Below are positions 48,006 through 58,888 of a stretch of 64,000 bases of DNA, piece after piece. The stretch is from positions 13,151,136 through 13,215,135 of the forward strand of contig OY992540.1 of NCBI GenBank assembly GCA_963921195.1, read 5' to 3'. Position 1 is the first letter of the stretch. Every line of letters starts with the position of its first letter. This DNA comes from Pegoplata infirma. Its lineage: Eukaryota; Arthropoda; Insecta; Diptera; Anthomyiidae. The translations under genes and the position numbers were made by a program. The notes under the pieces are model-generated. The model saw only the letters and a program-made list of their open reading frames with translations, had not been told where the DNA came from and did no database searches.

Positions 48006-49505
48006 CACGCAAAAAAAATCTGTGTCAGAGTGAGCAAAAATCTGGCATAATTTTACCAACAATATGCTAAAACTACAACCGACGAAGTAGTTTTCGCAAT
48101 TTAGCCAAAGCACTTATGTAAAAAATTTTTAAGAAAATGCTAATGGTATTTAAGCAAAAACTTGATAAAATATACCAAAAGAAATATGGTGAAATATACC
48201 AAAATTATTAAGGCGTGATTAGACGAGAGAGAATTCCCCTAGATTTAAAGTAAACAACAACTCTGTTGTAACTTTTAAAATTGGAATGTCAAATTAAATT
48301 TTATTATATATTTTTTATTTACTTTAATTCGGTTTCCAATCTACAAATTATTGACTAATTGTGCTAAAACAAATAATAATATAATGAAAATGGTAAGCAA
48401 AAACAAGTATTAAAGAAATGAGATTTGACACAAAGTCAAAAGTATATTACCACAGAGTTGTGTTTTACTTTAAATCTACGGGTTTTCTCTCCCGTCTAAA
48501 CGCGCCTTTAGAAAAGGTGACTAAAAACAATTCTAAAAATTACCACACTTTTTTTTATTAAATTTTTGTAAAAATTTGTATATTTGTTGAGTTTAAAATT
48601 TTCACAGAATAAATCCATATTAATATAATAAATGTTGTGTAGGATTTAATTTACCACCGACCAACTGGCCCTTTTTGTACAATTTTCTCCAGTGACTGCT
48701 GCCTACGCTTTTTCTTGAAGGATCCACTATAACTTTACGAATTTATTTAAAAGCATCCTGTAAAAATAGAAAATTATTACAAAACATAAATTTTTAATTT
48801 AAAAAACTGGTAAGCCAGTTTCTTGGTATAGAGGAACACTTATGTTGTCATTCCATTTGTAACTCATCAAAACAGGTCTGGACTCCTTTGGCTTTGCGTT
48901 TTTATTTTTTAATTTTATAACTAAAGGCAGGACTGGTGCCCACGCTCTTTATTGTAGTGAAGGATTCGCCACAGCTTCAAAAATTTATTTATATAGTTCC
49001 CTGTAAAAATAGAAAATTATTACCAAACACTAATTTATAACTAAAAATTTATTAAACCTTATTGGTGTCTTCGGAAAGGGGGTATACCCACTTTATCATT
49101 CCATTTGTAATTCATTGAAACAAACGTCTGGGACTCCATTGGTTTTGCTAAATAAATGGTGTTTTAAGTTATGACAGCAAAATTAACTTTAGCATTTTTT
49201 TTTGTCTTACATTTATTTATCTTTTAAAAAACTAATAATTTATTTTTATTTATTAATTTATTTTAATTTTATTTATCAATTTCCCTTTTACGTTTTTATA
49301 ACACAAAAAATAAACGAAGCACGCACACAAAAATACAAAATGAAAATGGCGGTCTGTATTTGTTTTTTCTGTTTTCTTTCGATAATTTTTTTTTGCAAGT
49401 AAATTAATTAAGTTACTTTAAAATTGACAAGCATAATTTTAGCAAAAATTTGATAAAATGTTATTTTGGTATGATTGCTGAATCTGACACAGATTTTTTT
49501 GCGTG
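48006..49505. mobile_element. TA-flanked non-autonomous element (CACGCAAAAAAA ends)
   Basis: Ends CACGCAAAAAAAATCTGTGT and ACACAGATTTTTTTGCGTG, with TA on each side (48004-48005, 49506-49507), as for Tc1/mariner-type insertions. The body is 1.5 kb and AT-rich with no transposase. A smaller element (48211-48507) is nested inside. Confidence 0.78.
48211..48507. mobile_element. PIF/Harbinger-like MITE (AGGCG-G-TTAGACG ends)
   Basis: Inverted arms of about 50 bp begin AGGCGTGATTAGACGAGAGA on the left; the right arm, read in reverse, begins AGGCGCGTTTAGACGGGAGA. TTA lies on each side (48208-48210, 48508-48510), the 3-bp target typical of PIF/Harbinger elements. Confidence 0.75.
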
Positions 49506-49620
49506 TAGTATTGCCAGCAAGTTTTCCTTAAACTTGGCAGCACTATTTTATTATTTTGATTGTCATTTGTCAATTTCAAGTTAACCGCCCAAAAGCAACA
49601 ACAAATAAACAAAACATTTG

Positions 49621-49679
49621 GTAATTACTATTTTTTTTGCAAAATTTTAGTTTTCTTATAATTTTTTATATTTTTCTAG
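49621..49679 (+). other. Candidate 59-nt intron in the 5' untranslated region
   Basis: Donor G|GTAATT at 49621 and acceptor TTTTTCTAG ending at 49679 enclose a T-rich stretch of typical dipteran intron length, just four bases before the start codon of the next gene. Confidence 0.55.
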
Positions 49680-49683
49680 TACA

Positions 49684-50070
49684 ATGCCAAATGTAACAGA
49701 TACCTTAAAACGTTTAGAGGAAAAACTTGAAGATCTTCAACGTGATACCAAATTTTGCGTTAACAACTATGACTATCATCATCAAAACAATGAACATGAA
49801 ATTCTACAAAAAATGCAAGATATACTAAAAGAATCTTTCCAAGATGGTCAAGACTTTTTTAATAACATGAACAATGTAAGCAAATTAATTGAGACGGCAA
49901 ATAAAAAGATTTCCAAAGCAGATGAAATGTTAAAAGCCTTAGGCGAACATACCAAGAAAGTGCATTTCTCAGACTCTACAGGTAATTGTCCAGCCAGTAG
50001 TCATAGTTTTACTGAAGATGATCAAAAGCAATGTGATGATTTACTTGAAAATAAAGAAAATAAAAATTAG
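49684..50070 (+). CDS. Small coiled-coil protein, uncharacterised
   Basis: 128 residues, intronless in its coding part, start in the context ACAATGCC. Residues 1-85 are mostly helical with heptad-like spacing (LKRLEEKLEDLQRD, ILQKMQDILKE, VSKLIETANKKISKADEMLKAL). The C-terminal third is polar and contains KKVHFSD, which fits the RVxF-type docking motif of protein phosphatase 1, and a terminal NKENKN, which contains a KEN box. Both short motifs can arise by chance. I do not recognise the family; a kinetochore, centrosome or BLOC-type small coiled-coil subunit are possibilities. It stands head to head with HIP. Confidence 0.7.
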   Translation: MPNVTDTLKRLEEKLEDLQRDTKFCVNNYDYHHQNNEHEILQKMQDILKESFQDGQDFFNNMNNVSKLIETANKKISKADEMLKALGEHTKKVHFSDSTGNCPASSHSFTEDDQKQCDDLLENKENKN

Positions 50071-50860
50071 ACTATTTTTGGGTTATTTAGAAAGAAAAAA
50101 TATACGTATTTGAACAAATCTTTTGACAAAAATGCATCCAAGTCAAGTAAAGTGTGTTTACATTTTTGAGACACTATTAAATTATTGGTGCGTTTGCGCA
50201 TGATCTCTGTAACCATGAAAGCTATCTAACCCGTGACCGGTGAAAACGGGACATATCACTAAAATGTTTATTCCGTGACAGGTGAGAATTGGCCTTACCG
50301 TGACGATCTAGTACATATCAAAATTTTTTAAGTCCCGAAAAAAATTTAAAGTCCCAAACATAATGATTTTGGCGTTTTTGAGTAAAAAATTTTAATAAAA
50401 ACAATTTTTGACAAATTTTCTGTATGGCAAAATTTTTTTCTCCGATTTTTAAAGTCCGGACATTTTTTTATTCTACTAGGCCTAAAACTTATGTGGTAAC
50501 AATTTGAGGCCAATCGGAATAACTTAACCCGTGGCGCCCGGTCATAGATCATTTGGGTTCGTGTGACATATCAAAAACCGGTCACTTTACTTGCACGGAC
50601 CCTAGACTTACAAGCGAGTTCTTTTTCTCCAATCTTTCCTATATGCAAGTTTCGGGAAAATCGGTGTATCGATCGGTTGGTCGATTTTAAGTCGATCTAG
50701 CAATTCTCATCTGACTTGGAAATACTGTTTTTGAAACTATTTTTGTTCTTTTCTCCGTCAGATGTAGTAATTTTTAAATTGGTTAAGTAGATTAATGCAT
50801 AAATATTCTTAAGGGTAGTTGTTAATGTAAAACTGTATTAATATTAACAGCCAACGATAT
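50071..50860. other. Noncoding DNA downstream of the coiled-coil gene
   Basis: No gene is seen. The region 50220-50590 has repeated GTGACCGGTGA/GTGACAGGTGA and CATATCA motifs of unknown origin. The AATAAA-like signal for the preceding gene overlaps its last codons (about 50050-50065). Confidence 0.4.
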
Positions 50861-51260
50861 ATAAGTTTGTCATTCCGCTTGTGACTCTTCGAAATATCGG
50901 TCTGGGACCCCATAAGTTATATATATTATTGGTCAGTGACGGATTCTAAGACATTCTAGAGATGTCCGTCTGTTTGTCTGTTGAAATGGCGATCACGTCC
51001 AAAATTTTACACAGATATGCCAAAATCTTGACATATTTACTTGTTGTTCCCCTAAGCAGTTTGGTATTGCATTTAAACGAAATCGGTTTAGCGGTTCAAA
51101 AGTTATGAACGAAAATGTAAGGACACCTCGACGTTTTTGGTACATTCTACATAACCTAAAAATAAAAAATACTTTAATTTGGCTGCTGGTTGACATATTT
51201 GAGCAGATTTTTATGCTTTTAACAAGAGCAAACATATTTTTTACAAAAAAATTGCGGATT
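50861..51260 (+). repeat. Interspersed repeat copy, diverged
   Basis: Shares TTTGTCATTCCGCTTGTGAC, AAATATCGGTCTGGGACC and ATTCTAGAGATGTCCGTCTG with the fuller copy at 51312-51890, then diverges (GTTTAGCGGTTCAAAAGTTA). Confidence 0.65.
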
Positions 51261-51311
51261 TTTTTTTACTAAAATTTATTTCGCGGAATTGTTTGGCCAT
51301 TTTTTTTTAAA

Positions 51312-51890
51312 CCCTCCAACCACAGTATGGGGGTATACTCACTTTGTCATTCCGTGTGTAACGCATCGAAATATCGGTCTAGGACCACATAAAATATATA
51401 TTTAATTGATCAGTGATCGATTCTAAGACATTCTAGCGATGTCCGTCCGTCAGTCTGTAGAAGACACGATACAGCCCAAAATAAAAGAAGTTTGGCACGA
51501 ATATGTTTTATATTCCTAGGCAGGTTAAGTTCGGAAATGGGTAAAATCGGACCAAGGGGAGAAAAGTTCCCCTTTGGAAAACTAAACCAACCTAAGAAAA
51601 ACCGCATTTTTTGAAGGATTTTTTGTACTTTTGCTAAGCAAATGCAACATTCTTATCTCAAAAGAAGTTTAAAATCGCCAGGGGAAGGTGCCCCTAACGT
51701 CTCCCACCAACCCCTCCCCTCCCAAAAAAAACCCGCCCCTGGATTTTCTTTATATTGTTTTTTTACATTTTGGAGGGTATAAAAGATTCGGCACAGCCGA
51801 ATGTAACACTCTCACTTGTTTTCAAATAATTTTGTTTACATTGTGGAGGGTATCAATACATTCGGAATGGCCGAATTAAACTTTTTTACT
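51312..51890 (+). repeat. Best copy of the GGGTATA/TTCGGC interspersed repeat
   Basis: Runs from CCCTCCAACCACAGTATGGG to GGAGGGTATAAAAGATTCGG and CAGCCGAATGTAACACTCTC. The two ends are partly complementary (ACCCTCCA-type and GGAGGGTATA). It has no coding capacity. Other members are at 13170, 14645, 24690 plus 26064, 29430, 37085, 45180, 50861 and 62045. From memory, calyptrate genomes contain abundant repeats with this GTATAC/TTCGGCC-GGCCGAA signature. Confidence 0.75.
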
Positions 51891-52161
51891 TGTCGAATTA
51901 CTATTAGAATCTTTTGAATTACAAATGAAATTTTCGAATAACACTGTGCAACAATTTTAGGATCATGGTCTGGGAGGTGGACCAGGCCTACATAAAATGA
52001 TAGTGTTTGGTTAGTATAGTAGAACCTTCAAAGGGTTTGACGCTGTGTGGGTACAGTCGATTTTTATGGCCCACTGATTTTTTTAATTTTTTTCTCCAAG
52101 GGGTTTAAAAAAAAGTCGAAAAAATAATATTTATGTTACTCTGATCCTAAAATTGAAGGTG

Positions 52162-53702
52162 CCCTGCAAACAAAACGATACGACATCAATTCGCCGGTTG
52201 TATTGCCGATACGATAAATGTTATTGCGGCAATTATCGAATTCGTATCGCCGGCGATACACCTTTCGGCAGAAACTGTTACCCGACGGCAATACATCTCG
52301 GCGATACGAAAACGATTCGTCTTGGCGATAAAAGGGCAATATCGCCAGATAATCGTATAAACGAAAAATAATAGATTTGTATGTATCGCCGGAATATCAC
52401 CAAAATGATAAACCGGCGATACAGCTATATCGATTCCCTGAAGCTGAAAATAGACATTATTTTTTTCATTCATATTTTGGTCATGATAACAGGACTAAAA
52501 ACATTTGCATTGACCTGAAAAATATATCCGCAACATTCGCTGAATTTTTTATTTTATCTTTGAACAAACATTTGTATTTTTCGGTCAAATTTATATTCTT
52601 TCAAAGATTTCTTCTTGTGCTTGATAAATTATTTTATTTTAAAATTTTTCAAAAAATTTTTAGAAAAATAAATTTTTCTTTCACACCTTTCTCAATTCAA
52701 ACCATATATAACATGATTAAAAAATTATAATACATAATTATAATTAGAGCCTGAGCTCAACTCTCTTTACAGAAAAACAAAAATTTGAAAATAACGACTT
52801 TAAGTCGGCCTAAGTGGCAATAATAGTATCTTTGGAAAGTGGCAACACCTAACATTTGTGTCTACAAAATATAGACCATGTTCTTGCAAGGTTGCAAAAT
52901 AAGTACTTAGATCAGAGTTGATGAAGGAGAGGAGGACGAATGATGATTACTAAAAAATTGAATTTATTCACCATAATGCAATTTTACCTTCTTCTGTACG
53001 AAAAAACAACAGCAACAACCACACAAGAATTGAAAAACCATGATTTAGTTGATACTTGCTTAACAGCCAACTTAGCGTATCGGTCTAGAGTGATCGTACC
53101 TAAGAGGCAGTTAATAGCAAAAACATTACAGATTCATGGGTTCAATCCTTGGCGGCTGCGATCTGTTAATAATTTTCACATATAGAATATAATTGACTAT
53201 TAACTGAATAAATTTGACATTAAAAGTTTTTCTGATGATTATAATAACTGGAACCTAGTAAAAAACGAACCAGGATGTCTTAAATTTTTAGAAAAATAAA
53301 TTTTTCTTTCACACAGAAACATAGAGGCGAAGGCGTCAAAAATTGAGTTGTCAAAGTACAACTTGTATACATGTATTTGTTGTCAAAGTACGACTTGTAA
53401 ACATGTATTGTGTGGTGAATTCACATCGACAACGTACGTGTGAGAAATTAGAAAAAGATAGTGATATTATTTTTTCTTTCACCTTCGCCTCTATGTTTCT
53501 CTATGATTCAAACCATATATTTTATTTTAAATTGACAAAGAAACACAAATTTTCAATATTTTTTTTGTTTATCGCCAAAATATCGTTCGTATGTAAAAAC
53601 GGCGATATAATAAAACTACTACTTTGATTTTTTATTGAAATGATAAATTTTCATATCGCCGCAATATCTTTTCGGCGATATATCGCCCTATTGTTTGCAG
53701 GG
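52162..53702. mobile_element. Inverted-repeat element with CCCTGCAAACAA ends
   Basis: The ends are CCCTGCAAACAA and TTGTTTGCAGGG. Both sub-terminal regions are rich in GGCGATA/TATCGCC motifs in opposite orientation (52190-52440 and 53590-53690). The 1.5-kb body has no recognisable transposase; an 81-residue frame at 52940 matches nothing I know. The target duplication is unclear. A 186-bp element is nested at 53315-53500. Confidence 0.65.
53315..53500. mobile_element. Short MITE-like element (AGAAACATAGAGGCGAAGG ends)
   Basis: Inverted ends AGAAACATAGAGGCGAAGG and CCTTCGCCTCTATGTTTCT enclose two direct copies of TTGTCAAAGTAC(A/G)ACTTGTA. It splits a stretch that occurs unbroken at about 52650-52710 (TTAGAAAAATAAATTTTTCT ... 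ATTCAAACCATATAT). Confidence 0.75.
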
Positions 53703-54040
53703 TGTCTTCAATATAATTTAAGGAGGGTTATTTTTCTAGAACATATTAACCCTCTATCTGCTCTGTATTTGGGTCATTTTAGCCCCTTTGTTAAGTAATC
53801 AAGGTTAGCTGGCAACTAAAACAAATATCGCATGTATTTTTCGTTTAATTTCCAAAATTATAAACGAACATACGTAATTCGCTAAAATTCAACCCTTTCT
53901 CCTTCCTTTGCTGTTGCTCACCATTAAATAAAACAGCTGTCGGTAATTTCAATTTATTAAAATTAATTTAAACAGAATAGAGGAGTAAAGTACATTCACG
54001 TATACAAACAAATATTTAATTTCATAATGAATGAATGTTC
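53703..54040. other. AT-rich noncoding DNA left of the Gypsy element
   Basis: No gene is seen. The last four bases (GTTC) are the target duplication of the Gypsy element. Confidence 0.45.
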
Positions 54041-54287
54041 TATAGTTGTGTGTGAATAAAACTCGAATATTTAACACTTAACAACTATTTATTATTATTT
54101 ATTTTAATTTAATTGATATCAAAAAGAATTTACATTAGTTTTATAAAAAGACTAGAAAGCTACATGTGTAGCAGAAAAGACAACGCGAGGAATTAATTTC
54201 TGTTTTCTTCTGTCAACTCGTTTGCCTATATCTGACGCGTTGCCAGACTGTTGGTTTTGTAAATTAGGCAGGCTCGGTGCTGCCACA
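54041..54287 (-). repeat. 3' LTR of the Gypsy-type element
   Basis: Identical to 58638-58884. Read on the minus strand it begins TGTGGCAGCACC and ends CACACAACTATA. Unusually, the first 136 bp also encode the last 45 or so residues of pol. Confidence 0.95.
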
Positions 54288-57200
54288 TCCACTCCCTCTC
54301 CAGTGACAAAGTCAGGATCTGATTGGAACGATATTTCTATAGGCGTTGGACTACGTTGCGCAACATTTGTGGCTGCTGGAAGTTGTGGAGCAGATGATGC
54401 ACTTTGAGGAGTAAAATTTGTACTTTGTTGATCAGGTGGTGTGTTTGGAATTTCTGAAGTTATGTTTTGTTGAGTATCATTTATGATGAAAGCTGGTTTT
54501 AATCTGTCTGCTGACACGTTTACATCTTTCTCCTTAATTCGAATGGTGTATAATCGATCTGAAAGTCGCTTTACTACCTTGTAAGGACCAGTGTAGGGTG
54601 TCTGAAGAGGTTCTCGGACAGCATCAGTACGTAGAAAGACGTGAGTGCAATCATGGAGATTTTTCAAGATAAACATCTTGCCTTTATTGTGATGAGCTGT
54701 TGGTGTAGGGCGCAGAAGATTAAAATATTCTCGAAGTTTTTGTAAAAATTCAGAAGAATCAACAGGATTATCGGCTTCATCAAAAAAATCATTCGGAAGA
54801 CGCAATGAACCACCATAAAGTAAATCGGAAGGTGATGCTTGAAGATCTTCTTTGAATGCGGTTCTAAGTCCAAGTAGGACAGTCGGTAGTATATTAACCC
54901 ATGATACGTCAGGATGACACATAAGAGCAGCTTTGAACGATCTGTGCCACCTTTCGACCATGCCGTTGGATTGAGGATGGTAGGCGGTTGTTCGTGAACG
55001 CTTTGAACCAGTAAAATTAACGAGTGATTTGAACAAACCGGACTCAAATTGAGTACCCTGATCAGTTGTGATAGTCTTAGGACAACCAAAACGAGATATC
55101 CAAGTTGACCAAAATGCTGTTGCGACAGTCTGAGCAGACATGTCCTTCAACGGAACGGCTTCAGGCCATCGAGAGAATCGGTTGATCATTGTAAGGCAAT
55201 ATCTGTAACCCTGTACAAGTGGCATCACTACGATGTCTAAATGGACATGGTCAAAACGATTGTCCGGAACATCGATTTTATTCGGCAGTAATCGGTTGTG
55301 CCTTGTAATCTTTGCCCTTTGGCAGGACAAACAATTTCGAGACCAATTAATGATTTGTTTTTTCATTGCAGGCCATACGTATTTTTTTCGAATTTGTTGA
55401 AGAGTGGCTTTGCCACTTGGGTGAGACAGATTGTGTATCACATCAAAAATCTGTTGGCGAAGTTCTTCAGGAACATATGGACGTACATATCCAGTTGATA
55501 CATCGCAGTATATTGATGTAGAATCAAAATGAACGATTTGAAGATTCAGAGAATTATTACCTTCGAGTAAAGTTTTTAACTCTTCGTCTACTTCCTGAGC
55601 TGATTGAAGAACTTCCATTGAAATTGTTGATGGCATTGAAATTGCGTTAAGACGAGACAGTGCATCTGCCACTGTATTTTCAGGACCGGACAAATAAACC
55701 ATTTCAGTTGTAAACTGTGAAATGAAATCAAGATGTCTTAATTGTCTAGGCGAAGCTTTCTCCGGTTTTTGAGAAAATGCATAAACCAGTGGTTTATGAT
55801 CAGTCTTGATAACAAAATGCCGTGCTTCAAGCATGTGACGGAAATATTTCACGGCTTCATAAATCGCAAGCAATTCCCTGTCGTATGTGCTGTAATTTTT
55901 CTCGGCTGACGATAATTTTCGAGAAAAGAATCCGAGAGGTCTCCACGTATTATTAAATTTTTGTTCAAGGACAGCTCCAATAGCTGTGTCAGAAGCATCC
56001 GTAATAAGAGCTAGGTCTGAATTCGGTGCCGGGTGTGCCAGCATTGTGGCTTCACCAAGACTACGTCTACAAGAAAAAAATGCATCTTCAGACTCAGGCG
56101 TCCATGGAACTTTTCTTTTGTCGTTTTTCTTTGAGTTAGTTAGAAAATCATTTAGAGGCGCTTGTAATTGTGCTGCATGAGGAATGCATCGCCGATAATA
56201 ATTAATAACACCGAGAAATCTACGAAGTTCGCAAATGGTTTCAGGTTTGGTGTAATTCATAATGGCAGTGACACGATCAGTGGGAGGTCGGCAACCACTT
56301 CCATTAATTATGTAGCCAAGGAACTGTACCTCTGACTGACCAAAATTGCACTTGTTAACGTTAATTGTTAAACCATAATGGCGAAGGCGTTCAAATACTT
56401 GTCGTAAATGGCATTGATGTTCATCGGCAGATTCGGACATAATAATGATGTCGTCAATGTAACAATACACAAAATCAAGGCCCCTTAGCACAGAATCCAT
56501 AAACCTTTGGAACGTCTGCGTGGCATTTCGTAGACCGAAGGGCATAAATAAAAATTCTACCAAACCAAATGGAGTACAAACGGCTGTCTTTTGAATGTCT
56601 TCATGGGCCATTGGTATCTGGTAGTAGGCTCTAACAAGATCAATAGTTGTAAAAATTGACTTACCATGTAATCTTTCAGAAAAGTCGTTAATGTTGGCTA
56701 TAGGGTACCGATCCGGAACTGTTTGTGAATTAAGTTTTCGGTAATCACCACATGCTCGCCATCCACCAGTTTTTTTAGCTACCATGTGAATTGGACTGGC
56801 CCATGGACTCTTGGAGGGTCGACATATGCCATGATCCAATAAAAAATCGATTTCGGCTTTTGCTGCAGCTAGTTTATCGCCAGACAGTCTTCGTGGACGA
56901 TCAGCAATTGGTTTGCCTGTAGTTTCAATATGATGAATAACTATTGCTTCAGCATTAGGTTTACGAATTAAAGTTGTTGTAATATCAATAAATTCTGCAA
57001 GTAATTTTGAAAAATTATTATTTGTTGTTGTAGATAATGTTGAAATGCTAAAATCTTTAGTTTCACGAATTTCACCACCGCTTGTTAAATTTGTTGTATT
57101 ATCAATTAGACATTTTCGTTTGAGATCAATGAGTAAATTGTAATAACTTAAAAAGTCGGCCCCAAGTATAGGCGATTGAACATCAGCAATAATAAATAAC

Positions 57201-57499
57201 CATTTGAGTTCACGACGGAGACCCAAGTCTAATTTAAAAACACAATGCCCATAAGTCTGTATTTCACTACGGTTTGCAGCGAGAAGCTTAACTGTGGTTG
57301 GCGTTAATGTTGCTTTGATTAAAGATGGGGGTACCACTGATACCACTGACCCTGAATCAATTAAAAAACGAGTGTTCGTTGATTTGTCGAAAATATGTAG
57401 ACGGTTCTCCTCTATAACGTTATTATTGCCGCTGTCGCCAACCGAGTTGACTGACGACAGCCCAATTAGTTTTCCGAATTGGGTTTCCAGCGGGGACAA
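54152..57499 (-). CDS. Gypsy-type pol polyprotein (protease, RT, RNase H, integrase)
   Basis: A 1115-residue frame in the -1 frame relative to gag, overlapping it by 34 nt, so it is probably made by -1 ribosomal frameshifting. Protease FLIDSG (D48), RT with [11 protein letters not shown] and YIDD (347-350), RNase H with ITDAS (499-503) and TDHKP, integrase zinc finger H689, H693, C723, C726, and the catalytic triad D755, D813 and E849 ([13 protein letters not shown]) are all present. The frame crosses the polypurine tract and stops inside the 3' LTR. The true N-terminus comes from gag-pol fusion, so the first Met is only nominal. Confidence 0.93.
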   Translation of the reverse strand: MSPLETQFGKLIGLSSVNSVGDSGNNNVIEENRLHIFDKSTNTRFLIDSGSVVSVVPPSLIKATLTPTTVKLLAANRSEIQTYGHCVFKLDLGLRRELKWLFIIADVQSPILGADFLSYYNLLIDLKRKCLIDNTTNLTSGGEIRETKDFSISTLSTTTNNNFSKLLAEFIDITTTLIRKPNAEAIVIHHIETTGKPIADRPRRLSGDKLAAAKAEIDFLLDHGICRPSKSPWASPIHMVAKKTGGWRACGDYRKLNSQTVPDRYPIANINDFSERLHGKSIFTTIDLVRAYYQIPMAHEDIQKTAVCTPFGLVEFLFMPFGLRNATQTFQRFMDSVLRGLDFVYCYIDDIIIMSESADEHQCHLRQVFERLRHYGLTINVNKCNFGQSEVQFLGYIINGSGCRPPTDRVTAIMNYTKPETICELRRFLGVINYYRRCIPHAAQLQAPLNDFLTNSKKNDKRKVPWTPESEDAFFSCRRSLGEATMLAHPAPNSDLALITDASDTAIGAVLEQKFNNTWRPLGFFSRKLSSAEKNYSTYDRELLAIYEAVKYFRHMLEARHFVIKTDHKPLVYAFSQKPEKASPRQLRHLDFISQFTTEMVYLSGPENTVADALSRLNAISMPSTISMEVLQSAQEVDEELKTLLEGNNSLNLQIVHFDSTSIYCDVSTGYVRPYVPEELRQQIFDVIHNLSHPSGKATLQQIRKKYVWPAMKKQIINWSRNCLSCQRAKITRHNRLLPNKIDVPDNRFDHVHLDIVVMPLVQGYRYCLTMINRFSRWPEAVPLKDMSAQTVATAFWSTWISRFGCPKTITTDQGTQFESGLFKSLVNFTGSKRSRTTAYHPQSNGMVERWHRSFKAALMCHPDVSWVNILPTVLLGLRTAFKEDLQASPSDLLYGGSLRLPNDFFDEADNPVDSSEFLQKLREYFNLLRPTPTAHHNKGKMFILKNLHDCTHVFLRTDAVREPLQTPYTGPYKVVKRLSDRLYTIRIKEKDVNVSADRLKPAFIINDTQQNITSEIPNTPPDQQSTNFTPQSASSAPQLPAATNVAQRSPTPIEISFQSDPDFVTGEGVDVAAPSLPNLQNQQSGNASDIGKRVDRRKQKLIPRVVFSATHVAF
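54288..54300 (-). promoter_or_regulatory. Polypurine tract
   Basis: On the minus strand GAGAGGGAGTGGA lies directly before the 3' LTR (TGTGGC), the expected plus-strand primer position. It lies inside the pol frame. Confidence 0.85.
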
Positions 57500-58500
57500 T
57501 TTGGCTTACAGTGTTGCGCTGCATCACCAAATTTTGTATGATACCAGCACAGTTGTGTCTCAGTTGAATTCTGGTGAGAATTCCGTGAGCGGCTACGAGA
57601 TCTGGATCGTTGCCGTTGTCCACCTCTATTGTCGTTTTGTTGTAATTGAATTTTTTTAACTTCATCCGTTAAACTTTTTATTGCTTGGCAAACATCTGCA
57701 AAAGTCATTTGGGGAGAAACTGCATCCACTGGAACACTTGCATCAAAACGTAATGGTGCTACAGATACGGAACTTGCCGCATTGTAATTAGCATCGAGCA
57801 TTTTGTCAGCCGTTTCGGATAGTTTCTCCAAATCATCGTCTTTCCATACGGATAATATGGGACGAATTGAATCTGGCATTTTGCCCAGAAACAATGTACG
57901 AATAATCTCCTCATTATGTCTACCCGGAGCTAAACGCTTCATAGTTGATAAAATTTCAGAAGGTTTCTTACCTGCAGTTTCACAGCCCTGCAATAAACGT
58001 CGTAGCTTTGATTCTGACGTCTCAGCAAATTTTGCAATTAGACGCTCCTTTAATGTCCCAAATTTATTTACCTGAGGAGGATTTGTTATCAGGTCCTCAA
58101 TTGATAAAAGTATTTCATCTTCAAGACGTACAGAGACAATATCAAACTTGTCCGAGTCAGATGTGATGGTACACAAAGCAAATGATCTTTCAATTTGTGC
58201 AAACCACAAATGCGGATTGTGTTTGTTGAATTTCGGAATGTGGACCTTCTGAAGATTTGATCTGGATGCGTCGTTCGCATTTGCTTGAGACTCTCGGAGA
58301 GTGTTGACTTCATGTTGTAAAGCTTGCATTTGTGCTAACACATTATCCATCTCGGCCATGTGAATGTTACTGGTGTCGAAATATTCAATATCCTCACCAC
58401 CTGATGAAGTTTCCTCGTCGTCGGCTGATTTTCGTTGCCTTAAGTTGTAGGGGTGTTTGTTCATAAGCAGAACTTGTTTTGCTCGAACAAAAATCAACAA
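57466..58500 (-). CDS. Gypsy-type gag polyprotein
   Basis: 344 residues. The N-terminal part is polar ([21 protein letters not shown]) with a coiled-coil stretch ([20 protein letters not shown]); the capsid-like middle has [15 protein letters not shown] and [19 protein letters not shown], as in many insect Gypsy gags. An SR-rich basic linker ([15 protein letters not shown]) precedes a C-terminal Cys/His cluster, [18 protein letters not shown], a knuckle variant of this group. The product forms the particle and binds the RNA. The end overlaps pol in another frame. Confidence 0.9.
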   Translation of the reverse strand: MLIFVRAKQVLLMNKHPYNLRQRKSADDEETSSGGEDIEYFDTSNIHMAEMDNVLAQMQALQHEVNTLRESQANANDASRSNLQKVHIPKFNKHNPHLWFAQIERSFALCTITSDSDKFDIVSVRLEDEILLSIEDLITNPPQVNKFGTLKERLIAKFAETSESKLRRLLQGCETAGKKPSEILSTMKRLAPGRHNEEIIRTLFLGKMPDSIRPILSVWKDDDLEKLSETADKMLDANYNAASSVSVAPLRFDASVPVDAVSPQMTFADVCQAIKSLTDEVKKIQLQQNDNRGGQRQRSRSRSRSRNSHQNSTETQLCWYHTKFGDAAQHCKPNCPRWKPNSEN

Positions 58501-58615
58501 GCTATTTGCTTGAAAAAACGTTAAAAATTTAAATTCGATGCTGCTGCGCTGCTTTCAGGAGAAAAATTTTCAGCTTCGTTGTGAAATTTGTTAAAATTTC
58601 TGTTTCTCAGAATTT

Positions 58616-58637
58616 GCGTAAAATACGGAGTCACCAA
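58616..58637 (-). promoter_or_regulatory. Candidate primer-binding site
   Basis: Directly after the 5' LTR on the minus strand the sequence reads TTGGTGACTCCGTATTTTAC. A TGG start matches the CCA end of a tRNA. I cannot assign the tRNA. Confidence 0.6.
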
Positions 58638-58884
58638 TATAGTTGTGTGTGAATAAAACTCGAATATTTAACACTTAACAACTATTTATTATTATTTATT
58701 TTAATTTAATTGATATCAAAAAGAATTTACATTAGTTTTATAAAAAGACTAGAAAGCTACATGTGTAGCAGAAAAGACAACGCGAGGAATTAATTTCTGT
58801 TTTCTTCTGTCAACTCGTTTGCCTATATCTGACGCGTTGCCAGACTGTTGGTTTTGTAAATTAGGCAGGCTCGGTGCTGCCACA
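58638..58884 (-). repeat. 5' LTR of the Gypsy-type element
   Basis: Identical over 247 bp to 54041-54287. On the minus strand an AT-rich stretch and AATAAA-type sequences lie in its second half. Confidence 0.95.
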
Positions 58885-58888
58885 GTTC

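Larger units (their letters stand above)
54041..58884 (-). mobile_element. Complete Gypsy-type (Ty3) LTR retrotransposon
   Basis: A 4844-bp element with two identical 247-bp LTRs and the 4-bp target duplication GTTC (54037-54040, 58885-58888). Order on the minus strand: 5' LTR, primer site, gag, pol with protease-RT-RNase H-integrase, polypurine tract, 3' LTR. No env-like frame is present. Identical LTRs and open gag and pol frames mean a very recent insertion. Confidence 0.95.

Noticed and set aside
52940..53185. 81-residue frame inside an inverted-repeat element
   Set aside because: No recognisable domain, no partner exon, and composition like the surrounding noncoding DNA.
54041..58884. 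Endogenous retrovirus with env
   Set aside because: After integrase the pol frame goes straight into the 3' LTR; there is no space for an env gene.
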